In this document: in pieces, positions 33,578 through 44,500 of the stretch
Layout: each line of letters opens with the position of its first letter
Position numbering within the stretch: position 1 is the first letter of the stretch
Assembly (NCBI GenBank): GCA_004352715.1
Contig: SCFE01000031.1
Location: forward strand, 1,798,535-1,862,534
Origin: Hofstenia miamia
Taxonomy: Eukaryota > Xenacoelomorpha > Acoela
Reading direction: 5' to 3'
DNA length: 64,000 nucleotides
Position numbers and translations under genes: made by a program
The notes under the pieces: generated by a model
Told to the model about the DNA's origin: nothing
Seen by the model: the letters and a program-made list of their open reading frames with translations, nothing else
Databases searched by the model: none

Positions 33578-34314
33578 TCATAGTTCAGCTCATGGCTACA
33601 AAATAGTAGTTATTGAGAGGGGGAGTCCTCTAAAATAAGAAAATCAAGTAAAAATTACCCAATCAATGAGTACCTACGAAAATTCTTAGTACTCAATTAC
33701 AAATTTTGTATAACCTTGTCTTCTTAACAATAGTCTTGAATAATCTACTCCAATAGCAGTAAAATATAGCGTGTAGTAAAATAGTATAGTTTCGAATTTA
33801 TTAATGGTGCGAATTGTTTCAACGTACTACGTGCGTATGATTATCCGGGAACTGTTTATCAGTTGAAATGTTTTCTAATAATGCGAGTCAATCGAATTTA
33901 AGGTTACCAAAAATTTCAGTGGGTGAAGATGCATTTGAAGATCGTGTAATATTTCTTGGAATACCGGTAGTAAGAGGCGTGGTTCCCATTTCAGCGAAAA
34001 AGCTCAAATTTGACATCCTAACGGGACATACATTTACCAATGCTCTAGAAGGTTTTAATGTTACAACCCATATATTTTTATGCAGTTTGATATCAATTGC
34101 ATGCGTTTAGAAACTTCCAGTTCTCTTCATTTTGGATTTTAAAAATCTCAAGTTCCTTGAACAAAGACGTTTTTAGCGGACATGCTGTTCATTCCCACTA
34201 CTAATTGACATTGAACTACGGGATGGAAAAAAATTTGAATGTTTGTTCAGTAAATTTTGAAAATCTCAATACACTTAAAACGGTGCTATTTGAAATTTTT
34301 GAGAGAATCTTAAA
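33578..34314 (+). repeat. 737-bp segment, copy 1 of near-identical tandem pair
   Basis: Identical to 34316-35052 except for one substitution seen (GAACTACGG versus GAACTATGG, about 34218 and 34956). The two are separated by a single N at 34315, the pattern of two alleles joined by an assembler. Confidence 0.95.
33868..34110 (+). CDS. Possible first coding exon, unknown (copy 1)
   Basis: Opens with ATG (MFSNNASQSNLRLPKISVGE) and continues DRVIFLGIPVVRGVVPISAK for about 60 residues of protein-like composition before a possible donor (GAAG|GTTTTA at about 34052) and AT-rich sequence. It lies upstream of, and on the same strand as, the FN3 gene, so it may be that gene's first exon. Its phase at that donor (1) does not match the phase-0 start at 38234, so at least one more exon would be needed. 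One candidate is about 36355-36410 (DFYLALERVEAAQTR), which fits in phase. Repeated at 34606-34848 by the duplication. Confidence 0.35.
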   Translation: MFSNNASQSNLRLPKISVGEDAFEDRVIFLGIPVVRGVVPISAKKLKFDILTGHTFTNALEGFNVTTHIFLCSLISIACV

Positions 34315-34315
34315 N

Positions 34316-35052
34316 TCATAGTTCAGCTCATGGCTACAAAATAGTAGTTATTGAGAGGGGGAGTCCTCTAAAATAAGAAAATCAAGTAAAAATTACCCAA
34401 TCAATGAGTACCTACGAAAATTCTTAGTACTCAATTACAAATTTTGTATAACCTTGTCTTCTTAACAATAGTCTTGAATAATCTACTCCAATAGCAGTAA
34501 AATATAGCGTGTAGTAAAATAGTATAGTTTCGAATTTATTAATGGTGCGAATTGTTTCAACGTACTACGTGCGTATGATTATCCGGGAACTGTTTATCAG
34601 TTGAAATGTTTTCTAATAATGCGAGTCAATCGAATTTAAGGTTACCAAAAATTTCAGTGGGTGAAGATGCATTTGAAGATCGTGTAATATTTCTTGGAAT
34701 ACCGGTAGTAAGAGGCGTGGTTCCCATTTCAGCGAAAAAGCTCAAATTTGACATCCTAACGGGACATACATTTACCAATGCTCTAGAAGGTTTTAATGTT
34801 ACAACCCATATATTTTTATGCAGTTTGATATCAATTGCATGCGTTTAGAAACTTCCAGTTCTCTTCATTTTGGATTTTAAAAATCTCAAGTTCCTTGAAC
34901 AAAGACGTTTTTAGCGGACATGCTGTTCATTCCCACTACTAATTGACATTGAACTATGGGATGGAAAAAAATTTGAATGTTTGTTCAGTAAATTTTGAAA
35001 ATCTCAATACACTTAAAACGGTGCTATTTGAAATTTTTGAGAGAATCTTAAA
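34316..35052 (+). repeat. 737-bp segment, copy 2 of near-identical tandem pair
   Basis: See copy 1. True genome content is probably one copy. Confidence 0.95.
34606..34848 (+). CDS. Possible first coding exon, unknown (copy 2)
   Basis: The same 80-codon frame as 33868-34110, unchanged at the protein level. Probably an assembly duplicate. Confidence 0.35.
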   Translation: MFSNNASQSNLRLPKISVGEDAFEDRVIFLGIPVVRGVVPISAKKLKFDILTGHTFTNALEGFNVTTHIFLCSLISIACV

Positions 35053-35522
35053 CTACAATTCATAGAATTGAATTAATGGATGCAGTTATTATGAAACCTA
35101 AATTGGATTATTGTGGTTTTGCAATGGCAGAAAGTACATTTCATACAAAGTTGCTGGAATTTACAAGATTAATTGCTTTTAGATATAAATCCCTCTAATC
35201 TTTAAATTTGAATGTAGAGTGCAAAAAATAATGATATTCAAAGAAAACCATTAAATGATCACGTAAATTTAATGTATTTCATGAATTTTAAGGAAATTTG
35301 ACAATAAAAAAGTAGATGGGTTGTAACTTGAAATGCATAAGTGTGGTGATATAATAAAATCAGAGAGAAGATCAAACTAAAAAAGAGGAAGGAATACAAG
35401 CGCTACGACCCACTGTTTTATAAACGAAGCCCACGCTTTTGAGAAACTTAAACATCACAAAATATTTAAGAAGGTAAAGAAATTTTTTATCATTCTCATA
35501 ATATTCTTATCTCTTTCTCCCT

Positions 35523-35561
<39 letters not shown>

Positions 35562-37282
35562 CATTTTCTTTCTAAAAATGCAAGAAGTGCAAGTGATTTC
35601 CTGCCTTTTTCATTTTTGTTGTTATTTCTGATTCTAAGCTCAGACTCTTACCTATTAAACCTAATAATATTGCTTTCGGAAGCTGCTTAATCTCCATTCC
35701 ATTTACAATTTGTGGTGGTTGTGGTCAAGGAGTTTTCTTTAGATTTATCTGCATTTTTTGTCTTAAATTTTCTTGATTAAGTTATTCATTCCATCATATG
35801 CACTGTCTTCATTTTTACAGTTTATTGTATATCACCTGACAACTTCACAAGACATCCTTTAGATATTTTAAGCCATTATTTAATATAGCGAACAGTCATG
35901 TTCCATGTACTCTTCCCTCTAGCAAGCCTTTAGATTATATATATATTTATTTATATTTATATTTATATATATATTATATATATATATACTCAAATAAAAT
36001 CAAATCAGTGTAAGTGGAACTTAAGAAACCAAATATCTTCAAAATTTTATCATAATGCAAATTGCGGGATTCTATCCATTTGAAAATTCGTTGGGTTAGA
36101 GATATTTATAAATGCTTGATAAATCTATGAGAATTTCACTACGAGTAATCAGTTATTCTTGGTAGTGATGGCATACCCATATCAAAACGAATGCATAACT
36201 TTGCATAGAGATTTGAAGAATAGAAACTTTATTCCTGAGACATTCATAAGAATTTGAGAAGCTACTTACAAATCAATCATGAAATAGTTATTTACAGTTA
36301 ATATACCGCACCATTGGTGGAATAAAGCTGTTTTTGCATCAAGTTTTTCTTGTGATGAGAGATTTCTACTTAGCTCTTGAGCGTGTGGAAGCAGCACAAA
36401 CTAGGTTGCGCACAGAAGAAAAAAATTAGAGTATTATACAAAAAGTGTGTGCATAGCTGTACTCTTCTGACAAAAGTGATTTTGAAGGGGTATTTTTTAA
36501 GACAATTAGATTGGCTTGTTCCCTAATATTTTGAAGTTGCTCACTTTAACTATTTATAACAGCGAAGTGTCATATAGGTGATATTTGTTCCAGTACTGAG
36601 GAAATGGAACTATCAAGAAATTGTTTTAGACAAATAAATGGAACTAACAAAAATTTTAATTTCCACAATGCATACAATCTAGAATTTCCCTTTGTGATCA
36701 ACTTCTTTATATAAGATTTATGAGATACCTTAGAGATTAAAATTAAGACCAGAATATTAACTAAATTTACAAAAGGGCAGATAAATGAAATATTGAATTT
36801 TTTCAAAAGGCTAAAATGGTTAACATTAATTCATAAATCGAAAGCTTAATTTAAAACCATCACTACTGCAACAAACAATTGACTTATTTAGTTATAGCTT
36901 TCAGAATTTGTGTTTATGTTAAAAGCTTTTTTGATATTCTAAATATGACGTTGTGTTTAATCTAAGAAAGGAAATCTATGTTCTTTCTCAATTTGACGAT
37001 GCGAAATTGCGAGTTTGCCCAAAGCTCTGACACCAATCAGATTCATACTAAAAACATAGTAAAAATAGATTTTATCTGATCTAGTGACTTTTGCATATTA
37101 CAAGTATATGAACAAGACTACTTTATGGGAAGGGTGAAAATCGGCAGTACTGATGCATCTCGACGTAAAAATATAGCTAGCTAAAAAACTACTTTCTTCA
37201 TAGCAATTGGTGACGGGGACTCAATAGTATCGAACATTGGAAACTGGCGCTAAATAATATTTAACACACTATTCTAAGGCAG

Positions 37283-37320
<38 letters not shown>

Positions 37321-37339
37321 TTGAATTTATATTAATGTA
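35053..37339. other. Intergenic or 5' intron sequence with microsatellites
   Basis: (TA)n at 35528-35559 and TATTTA/TA tracts at 35937-35990. A short protein-like frame at about 36355-36425 might be an exon (see 33868). Nothing else supported. Confidence 0.45.
37287..37318. repeat. (TA)n microsatellite
   Basis: Pure TA run. Confidence 0.95.
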
Positions 37340-37890
37340 CTTCCTGACCTCATCCTCGAGAGAGATTAGAAAATTCCAGTTTCACTGCTATAATGGAAGG
37401 AAAGGGAACGGGCATTTAATCGGAATTGTATGCCAAGTTAAGAAAATGTCAAGCAACATCGCCTGCAGTTGAGAAATGTTTCTCAATGTTAAAAACTCTT
37501 AGCCTATGACAGAAATCTTAGCCACAACAATATATGGACATTTATGTGCTGTTATTATAATTTAGTGAAGTATAGTTGCTTTAAAAAATTGAATTTTATT
37601 GTTTAAGAGTATTTTTATGTTTTATATCTTGTTCTCTGTAATAGAAAAACGTTTTATATTGCTTAAATGGATCATATTAAAAAATGGAAGGTCATATTTT
37701 GGGGCATAATCAAATAAATTCCTTCATACTTTGTCAAAAATTGATGTAATATTGTTTTTTAAAGTCATATTTCTGGTTGCCCTAGTAATAATTGAACAAT
37801 ATATTATCCGGTATCCGGTAAATAATTCGGCAGTCAAATTATCCGCAATTATCCGGTGTCTGGTATATTCAATTCATTATCCGGATCCAA
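37340..37890 (+). mobile_element. Decayed hAT transposase C-terminal remnant
   Basis: At about 37430-37500 the plus strand reads ATSPAVEKCFSMLKTLS, which resembles the hAT dimerisation block (PxxxVERxFSxxxxLxxxxR), and then, after stops and shifts, NNIWTFMCCYYNL (normally the LM/LM-YN end). At 37805-37890 TATCCGGTATCCGG motifs repeat, as in subterminal regions of some hAT elements. Ends not found. Confidence 0.45.
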
Positions 37891-37893
37891 TCA

Positions 37894-37932
<39 letters not shown>

Positions 37933-38081
37933 NNNNNNNNNNNNNNNNNNNNNNNNNNNNNNNNNNNNNNNNNNNNNNNNNNNNNNNNNNNNNNNNNNNN
38001 NNNNNNNNNNNNNNNNNNNNNNNNNNNNNNNNNNNNNNNNNNNNNNNNNNNNNNNNNNNNNNNNNNNNNNNNNNNNNNNNN
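37933..38081. other. Assembly gap (149 N)
   Basis: Ns within a (TA)n region. The sequence just after the gap (AGCCTTTAGATTATATATAT) also occurs at about 35928, so the join may be wrong. Confidence 0.95.
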
Positions 38082-38233
38082 AGCCTTTAGATTATATATA
38101 TATTTATTTATATTTATATATATATATATAGCTAGATAGATAGAGATTTTGTAAGCTTACATATTTTTTGCAATATTGTATTCATTCAGTATGCTATGAT
38201 TCTCGTTGTCTTTGGTAATTGTCAATAATATAG

Positions 38234-38502
38234 GTAGATGATGGAGCAGCGATTAAAGAAATTTCTGATTTATGTATGAGTAAAATAGAGAAGTACCATG
38301 AAACAACTTTAGTTCAAAACATTGGAGAGCAAGATTTCAAGGTTCTAGATAGCTTAAGAAGACCAAAGGTTGCTCCGGATCGAGGCTACATCCCAAAGTA
38401 CATTATGGATGTGACTAGAAAAAAACCTATACACACTTTGAAATTAACTAGGACCGAAGAAAGTATGCGTCAGCTTTATAAGAAGCCCCTCTTTATGCAG
38501 AG
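38234..38502 (+). CDS. FN3 gene, first recognised exon
   Basis: Acceptor AATATAG, donor GTAAGA. Enters in phase 0 and leaves two bases into an Arg codon completed at 40141. Reads VDDGAAIKEISDLCMSKIEK and RRPKVAPDRGYIPKYIMDVT. No domain recognised. The ATG at 38276 could be a start, but the frame is already open from the acceptor. Confidence 0.75.
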
Positions 38503-41500
38503 GTAAGAGTTTGTTAGTTTCATATAAATACATTCTATTCATTTTGTAACAATATTTCTCAATATAATGATGTTGACAAATTAGATATTTCTAAATGCAT
38601 TTATTTTCAAATTCAACAAGTTTGTGTTTATTTTGTTTTTGTAATTCTAATATTTTTTGAAAATACATGCTACTACTGCTACTACTACTAGTAATATTAA
38701 TAAAAATAATGGGCCTTTAATCAAGTTTCACAAGAAGATTTCTAAAATGGTTTGACATATTATCCCTGTCTTCTCCATTGCACAAAGTCGCTAGTTCGCT
38801 TTTAAATTTTGAATCGAAGAAACAGTTATAGCATACTATAGAGTTTTGCGAGACCAGATATTCCAACAACTCAAAAATGAAGGAAGGCACTCACAATGTG
38901 AAAAGCATTGATACTTTTTTTAATTGCTTGCAAAATTTCAAAAAATATTCTTTTGTGACAGTAAGCGGTTCTGATACGATTGCGTCTGATTCATACATAG
39001 TCCAAAATTATTCTTTTGGTTACAACCAAAAATCATCAGGGTTTTGTATGCTCGAAAGTTCAGCTCAAGGGTAACTGTGGATCATTCTTTGGTTTTGATT
39101 AATAAAATTCATACATAATAATTTAAAAACATTTGATTAATTACTCCTTTGATTACAACTGCAAAATTTATGATGTAGAGACTTGCAGAAATGATAACTA
39201 ATCAAAATATAACATTTTTCAACACTTTAAGCAAATTGAAATAATTAACTTATATCATGTATGGAACTTTTGGGTTTTTTAAGAAATTTAAAAAATGAAA
39301 GTGTGTATTTGGCTTAATAATTATTTCAAAGGCCAGCAATCCCGATTGCTTTTGCCCTTGTTTGAGTATAAGTGGGTGCGGATGTGGGCATTGGTCTCTA
39401 ATTACAACAATTCTGATAAAGATAAGGGTCCTAGGATAATACGTATGCTGAAAAATATTTCAAGAGAAGTCTTTTGTAATTTCTCAATTTCATTTCGATA
39501 GTATATACAGAGGCCACCTCTTGGTAACCTTATACCGTCTTGTTTCAATGATCCAAAAAAATCTATTTTCACAATTTTAGTTACTGGTGCTTTCCTTACT
39601 AATGTAATTTGCACTTTTATTCTGCAGACATGTAGAGGTATTGTGTTACATACTTGGTAGAGATGCTTTATGTTCAAACGCTTAACTATTGCTGTGCATT
39701 TGTAATCATTAAGGCTCTGAATTTATCAAAGAGCTATCAGCATGTGCAGAACGCAATTGTATAACTCAATAAAAAAAACATTTAAATTAAACATTCTGGA
39801 GAAAGGGACGTTGTATATATATATATATATATATTTACATGCATGTATAAAAATGTCCATTGATAATAATATCCTTTAAAAAGAGGAGATTTATTAAATG
39901 GACCACAAAGTGCAGACCTGCCTACAATTTTTTGTTATAGTGAATTCCTGAAAAATTCAATTTGTAATAAAATCCTAATGATATTTTAGCTATAGAAATG
40001 ATAGATATATAATTTTTTTGATGGAATTGACTAATGCTAATATTATATATAGAATTGAAGTAACAGTGCATTAGCCAATAGATTAGTTTTATAAAACAGT
40101 GTTACCCTTATTGGTATGTAAGTAAAATTCAATATTTTAGGAAACGGAGCGTCCGAGGCAAGAAGAATCTTAGAGTAATACAGGCTGATATTAAATATAT
40201 AAGCAGAAATAAGCTTCAACTGGATTGGAGTATGGAGCCAGAGATTGAAGAAGACGAAAGCATTGTGTATCATGTTGCCATAGCGATGAAAGGCTCATGC
40301 AAATTTATTCCTATAAGAAGTAATTTAAAGAAGCCTACATGTGAAATTGGAAATTTGTTGGCTGATAAAGAATATGTCGTTCGCATTCGGGTACATGATA
40401 AAACTTTGAATAAGAGTGATACAACATTTATCAGTTTGTCTAAATGTAATGAAAATCTACCATTGCCACCAGTGAATCTCCGTTTAACAAGAGAAAAGAC
40501 CGAAGCTGAAATACTATGGGATATGGCAAAAGACGAGAAGTATCCAAGAAACAGCATAAAGTGGCTGGTACAAGTAGAGCAATGTGATCCCGATGAGCCA
40601 TGGAAAACTGTTAAGATTGATGGTGAAAACCGTGTTAGATTTCATCACTTAAAACGTTGTGACACTGTAAATCTAAGGGTCATAGCAACAACAAAAGTCG
40701 AGGAAACAATTCTATGTAGTCAGGGAGGGGTTATCGAGATACCTCCTTTCTATGACTACAAAATCAATCCCCCAAGATTTCTGAAAGGAACCGTTTTAGG
40801 GGCAAAAGGCATTAAGTTGGAGTGGAAAGAGCCTGAAGATTGTGATCCAAACATTTACTACTGCATCATTGCGCGAAATATGAAATACAACCTGTTTCAC
40901 AAAATCGCAGAAACTGACTGCACAAGTGTTATTCTTAAGAACATTCCTCCTGGAAAAAAATTCGAATTTGCAGTTTATGCTACAAATGGAGTTAGCAGAA
41001 GTGAAAATGTCGAAATGTTTTGGTCACCTTCCAAATTAGGTGATGTGAAGGAATTAAGAGTTTATCGAGAAGGCCTTGATAAACTAAAAGTTACATGGAA
41101 AAATTGTTTGCCTTTAAAAGAATTCGATTCGAAAGGTAATCCGGTTACACTTTGCATTCAAATCAAGTTAGATGAGCCAATGCAACCGTGGCAGACTGTC
41201 AGTGATAAAATTGAATTGAATTCACAAATCTATACAATTTCAGATATAGACCATAAGAAACAATATTTGGTGCGAGCATACCATACTTCTGAAATAGGAA
41301 CGGGCTCTCCATGCATTGTCAGAACACTTCGACGTGAAGACGAAATTCAAAGAATAAAACTTTATGATAGAAGAGAAAATAAAGTGGGAATCGTATGGTC
41401 CAGAAGCTTAAAAGATCGCGAATCAGTTGAAACTAGTTTTCGCAAAGGTTCCCTGTCCCCTGTGACAGAAGGTTCAGGACTATTGGAAAAAGATGCACAG

Positions 41501-44500
41501 AGGACGGAATCGAAAAGTGAGTTTGAAACAGTTGCTCAATTTGATATTTTGGAATTGACAAATCATGTTATGAATGCAATGGTTATAAGAGCCGGTGTTC
41601 CAAAACCATTTATAAATGCATTGCTTAGAGAGTTGATGATGACTGAAACTCCTGAAAATGTAATTACCCCAGCATTAACAAGAACACTACTTACAACCCC
41701 AATACCCTTGGAAATAAAAGATCAACTCTTCAAGTATATGTACATGAATTATCATGTCGCAAACTTTAAAGATATTTTAACCCAGTCAAATGATGATCTT
41801 CTCCTTGAATGGTGTAGTGATGAAATGCTGAATGACTACTTGAGAAAATGGGGAATACCAGAAACATTTCGCAAGGAAATTACCAGTAGTATTTTCGCAG
41901 CAGATACTATAACTAACACTGAAAAAATCAATGTATTGAGAGCAATGGTTTTGAATATTGGACTTTCCTCAGAGGCACTCAATGACATAGACATTGCTAA
42001 CACTATGTCCAGTTTGTTACCAAGTGGGGTTAAGTCAGCTGTATGTAGAACATTGTATTCATCTTATAGTTTTTCATCTGATTTGGAATCATCTATTTAT
42101 GAATACTTTAACGAAAGTGGAGCAATCCTTATTGATGATAAGTATAAATGTCTTGATGAAAAACATCTCATAGACTATCAAATACCCCGTGATGTGAAAG
42201 AAGTGGTTGCAGGAAAACGTGTTCTAAGAGTTGAAATGCCATCTCAAATTAAATCTAAATTAGCAAAAATATGCGTTCGAGAAAATTCTGGATGCATACC
42301 AGATCGAGTTAAGCATGAACTGCTTGAACACGCCCGTAGAGAGATGAGGCATGAAATGCAATGGAGTAAAGATGAGTCATTTGAAGATGTAATTATTTCT
42401 TATTTAAGCAAAACTAATGCAACTGACGAACTGCAGAGCAAAATATTGAAAACTGCATTTAAAAGTGAAATAATCCCTTCTGAGATTCTAACTGATATTA
42501 TACATGATGGTATTGAAAAAGCTGATTTACCAAAGGATCACTTAAATTTGTTATTTGAAAATTTAATGTCCAACTACAAAGGGCCAACAAAAGATAAATT
42601 GCTTAGAAATTTAGTTTGGAACAATGGAGTTCCAGCGAAACATGTGAATGAAGCATTTAGTGATATTTTTGTTAAAGTTGATGTCTCAGATATTGTTAAA
42701 GAAAAACTTGTTTTTAACATAATTATGGACATGGAATCACTGCATGAGGTCGGCATGATATTGTTGGATGATAGAATTGAAGCTGCAGGTTGTAAGCAGA
42801 TAGAACCTCTTACAGAACAATTTATGAATTCGCCTGATATATACGATTTTTACAAGGATGACCTCATCAAGTTTCTATTGAAATCCACTGAGCTAATTGA
42901 CTGCATTATACGTAACTTAATAGAGACTAATCAAATTTCTGAAGTACATGAAAAAATGATATTCGAACAGCTATTGGCTGAGCATGGAATGCCCGATATT
43001 TTCAAGGCTAAGGTTACCAATGTCATTGATAAATCTGATGAACTCTCTGAAACTTATAAAATAAATCTAATTGAGGTATTACTGAAAGCTGAAAAAAAAA
43101 TCCCGCAACAAATGCAAAAGGAAATATGCAATGATATTTTAAAAGGCATGACTGGTTTGCAAAAGTTTAAGATTCTTTGTCAAAGTATTAAGGACTTAGA
43201 TGTTGATAAGGAAACCAGGCAGAGACTGTTCTCTAACTTCATAAAAGACTTTGACTTAAGAGATATCGAGCGAGATATAAAGTGCGTAATGAGTGGTGCC
43301 ATTAACATTAATGAAATTCTTCCAGGAAACTATATTGCCGAATTTTTGGAAGACTTTCAGAAAGAGCTTGGTCAGATTGCACAACAAGATAAAAATCAGG
43401 CTGATTTAGAAAAATATAATGAAATTTTTAAAAATGTTCAAGGATTGCAAAGGTTGAAAGAGCTTTGTGATCATGTTAATCAAATGGATGTAACTGAAGA
43501 AACTAAGAAGAATCTACTGTCAGAATATATTGGCAATTTGAATTTGCGTGATGATGAGGAATATCGCAAGAAAAGTGATCATAAGTTAAAAAACTTAGAG
43601 GGCCTACAAAGGTTTAAAGTTCTTTGTGAAAATGTCAATCAGATGGAGGTTGATGCCAGTACAAAGCAGAAAATGCTTGGTAATTTCATGTCTGACTTTA
43701 ATTTACAGGATATAGAAAAAGAAATCAAATCAGTAATGAGTGGTGAAGTTGACATTGCCGAAGTTCTTCCTGCTGAATCCATTGGTGAATTTTTGGAAGA
43801 TTTTCAAAAGCAAGTTGAACGTATTTCAGATATAGACAAACAAGAACCTGATGTAATAAAGAAATTGCATGAAATGAAGGAAAGAATTTTCAGTATCTCT
43901 AAGCCAGGAAAAGAGCCTGAGAAAAGAGCCAGTATTGCTGTCAATGTTCGACAACAAATGAAAAAAGGCTCAATCGCTGCACCTTTTAGGCCAAAAACTT
44001 CGCAAAAAGCATATTTCTTAGCCGATGAAACATATTTAAAAGGAACACCAGCAGATCAAAGGTATGGCCTTAAGCTTCATGATATAGATGAAGACATCTG
44101 GCATAACATGGGTAAAACAGATGCTGATAATGTATTTATGTCAGGTCTTCGTCCAGAACAAGAATATGAAATTGAAGTGAAAGATACGAGAAAAGACATT
44201 GAATTTCGGCAAACAAGGATTTCGTCTTTTAGTAGTGCGGCTGATGCTTTTGAGGCACTGGTTACTTCTAAAGATTCTTTGCCAATTGAGTCATCACGAG
44301 AACGTCAGTTTGAAAAACCAAAGCCGGTCAAAGTTTCAGAAAAGATAGTGTCCAAGAAAACATCACCAACATCGCCAACTCCATCATCAAAATCAAAAGT
44401 AGATGAGTCGGTTGGAGTTGAAAGTTTTACAAATGTACTAAAACCCCCTTCAAACACTAAGGTTGTGTTTCAGAATGATGAATGTATTCGATTAGAATGG

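Noticed and set aside
37731-38131. Open frames through (TA)n and the 149-N gap
   Set aside because: Tyr-Ile repeats from a microsatellite and unknown bases; no coding signal.
38877-39501. Two small plus-strand frames in the FN3 gene intron
   Set aside because: The flanking exons are directly phase-compatible, and these frames lack convincing acceptor/donor pairs.
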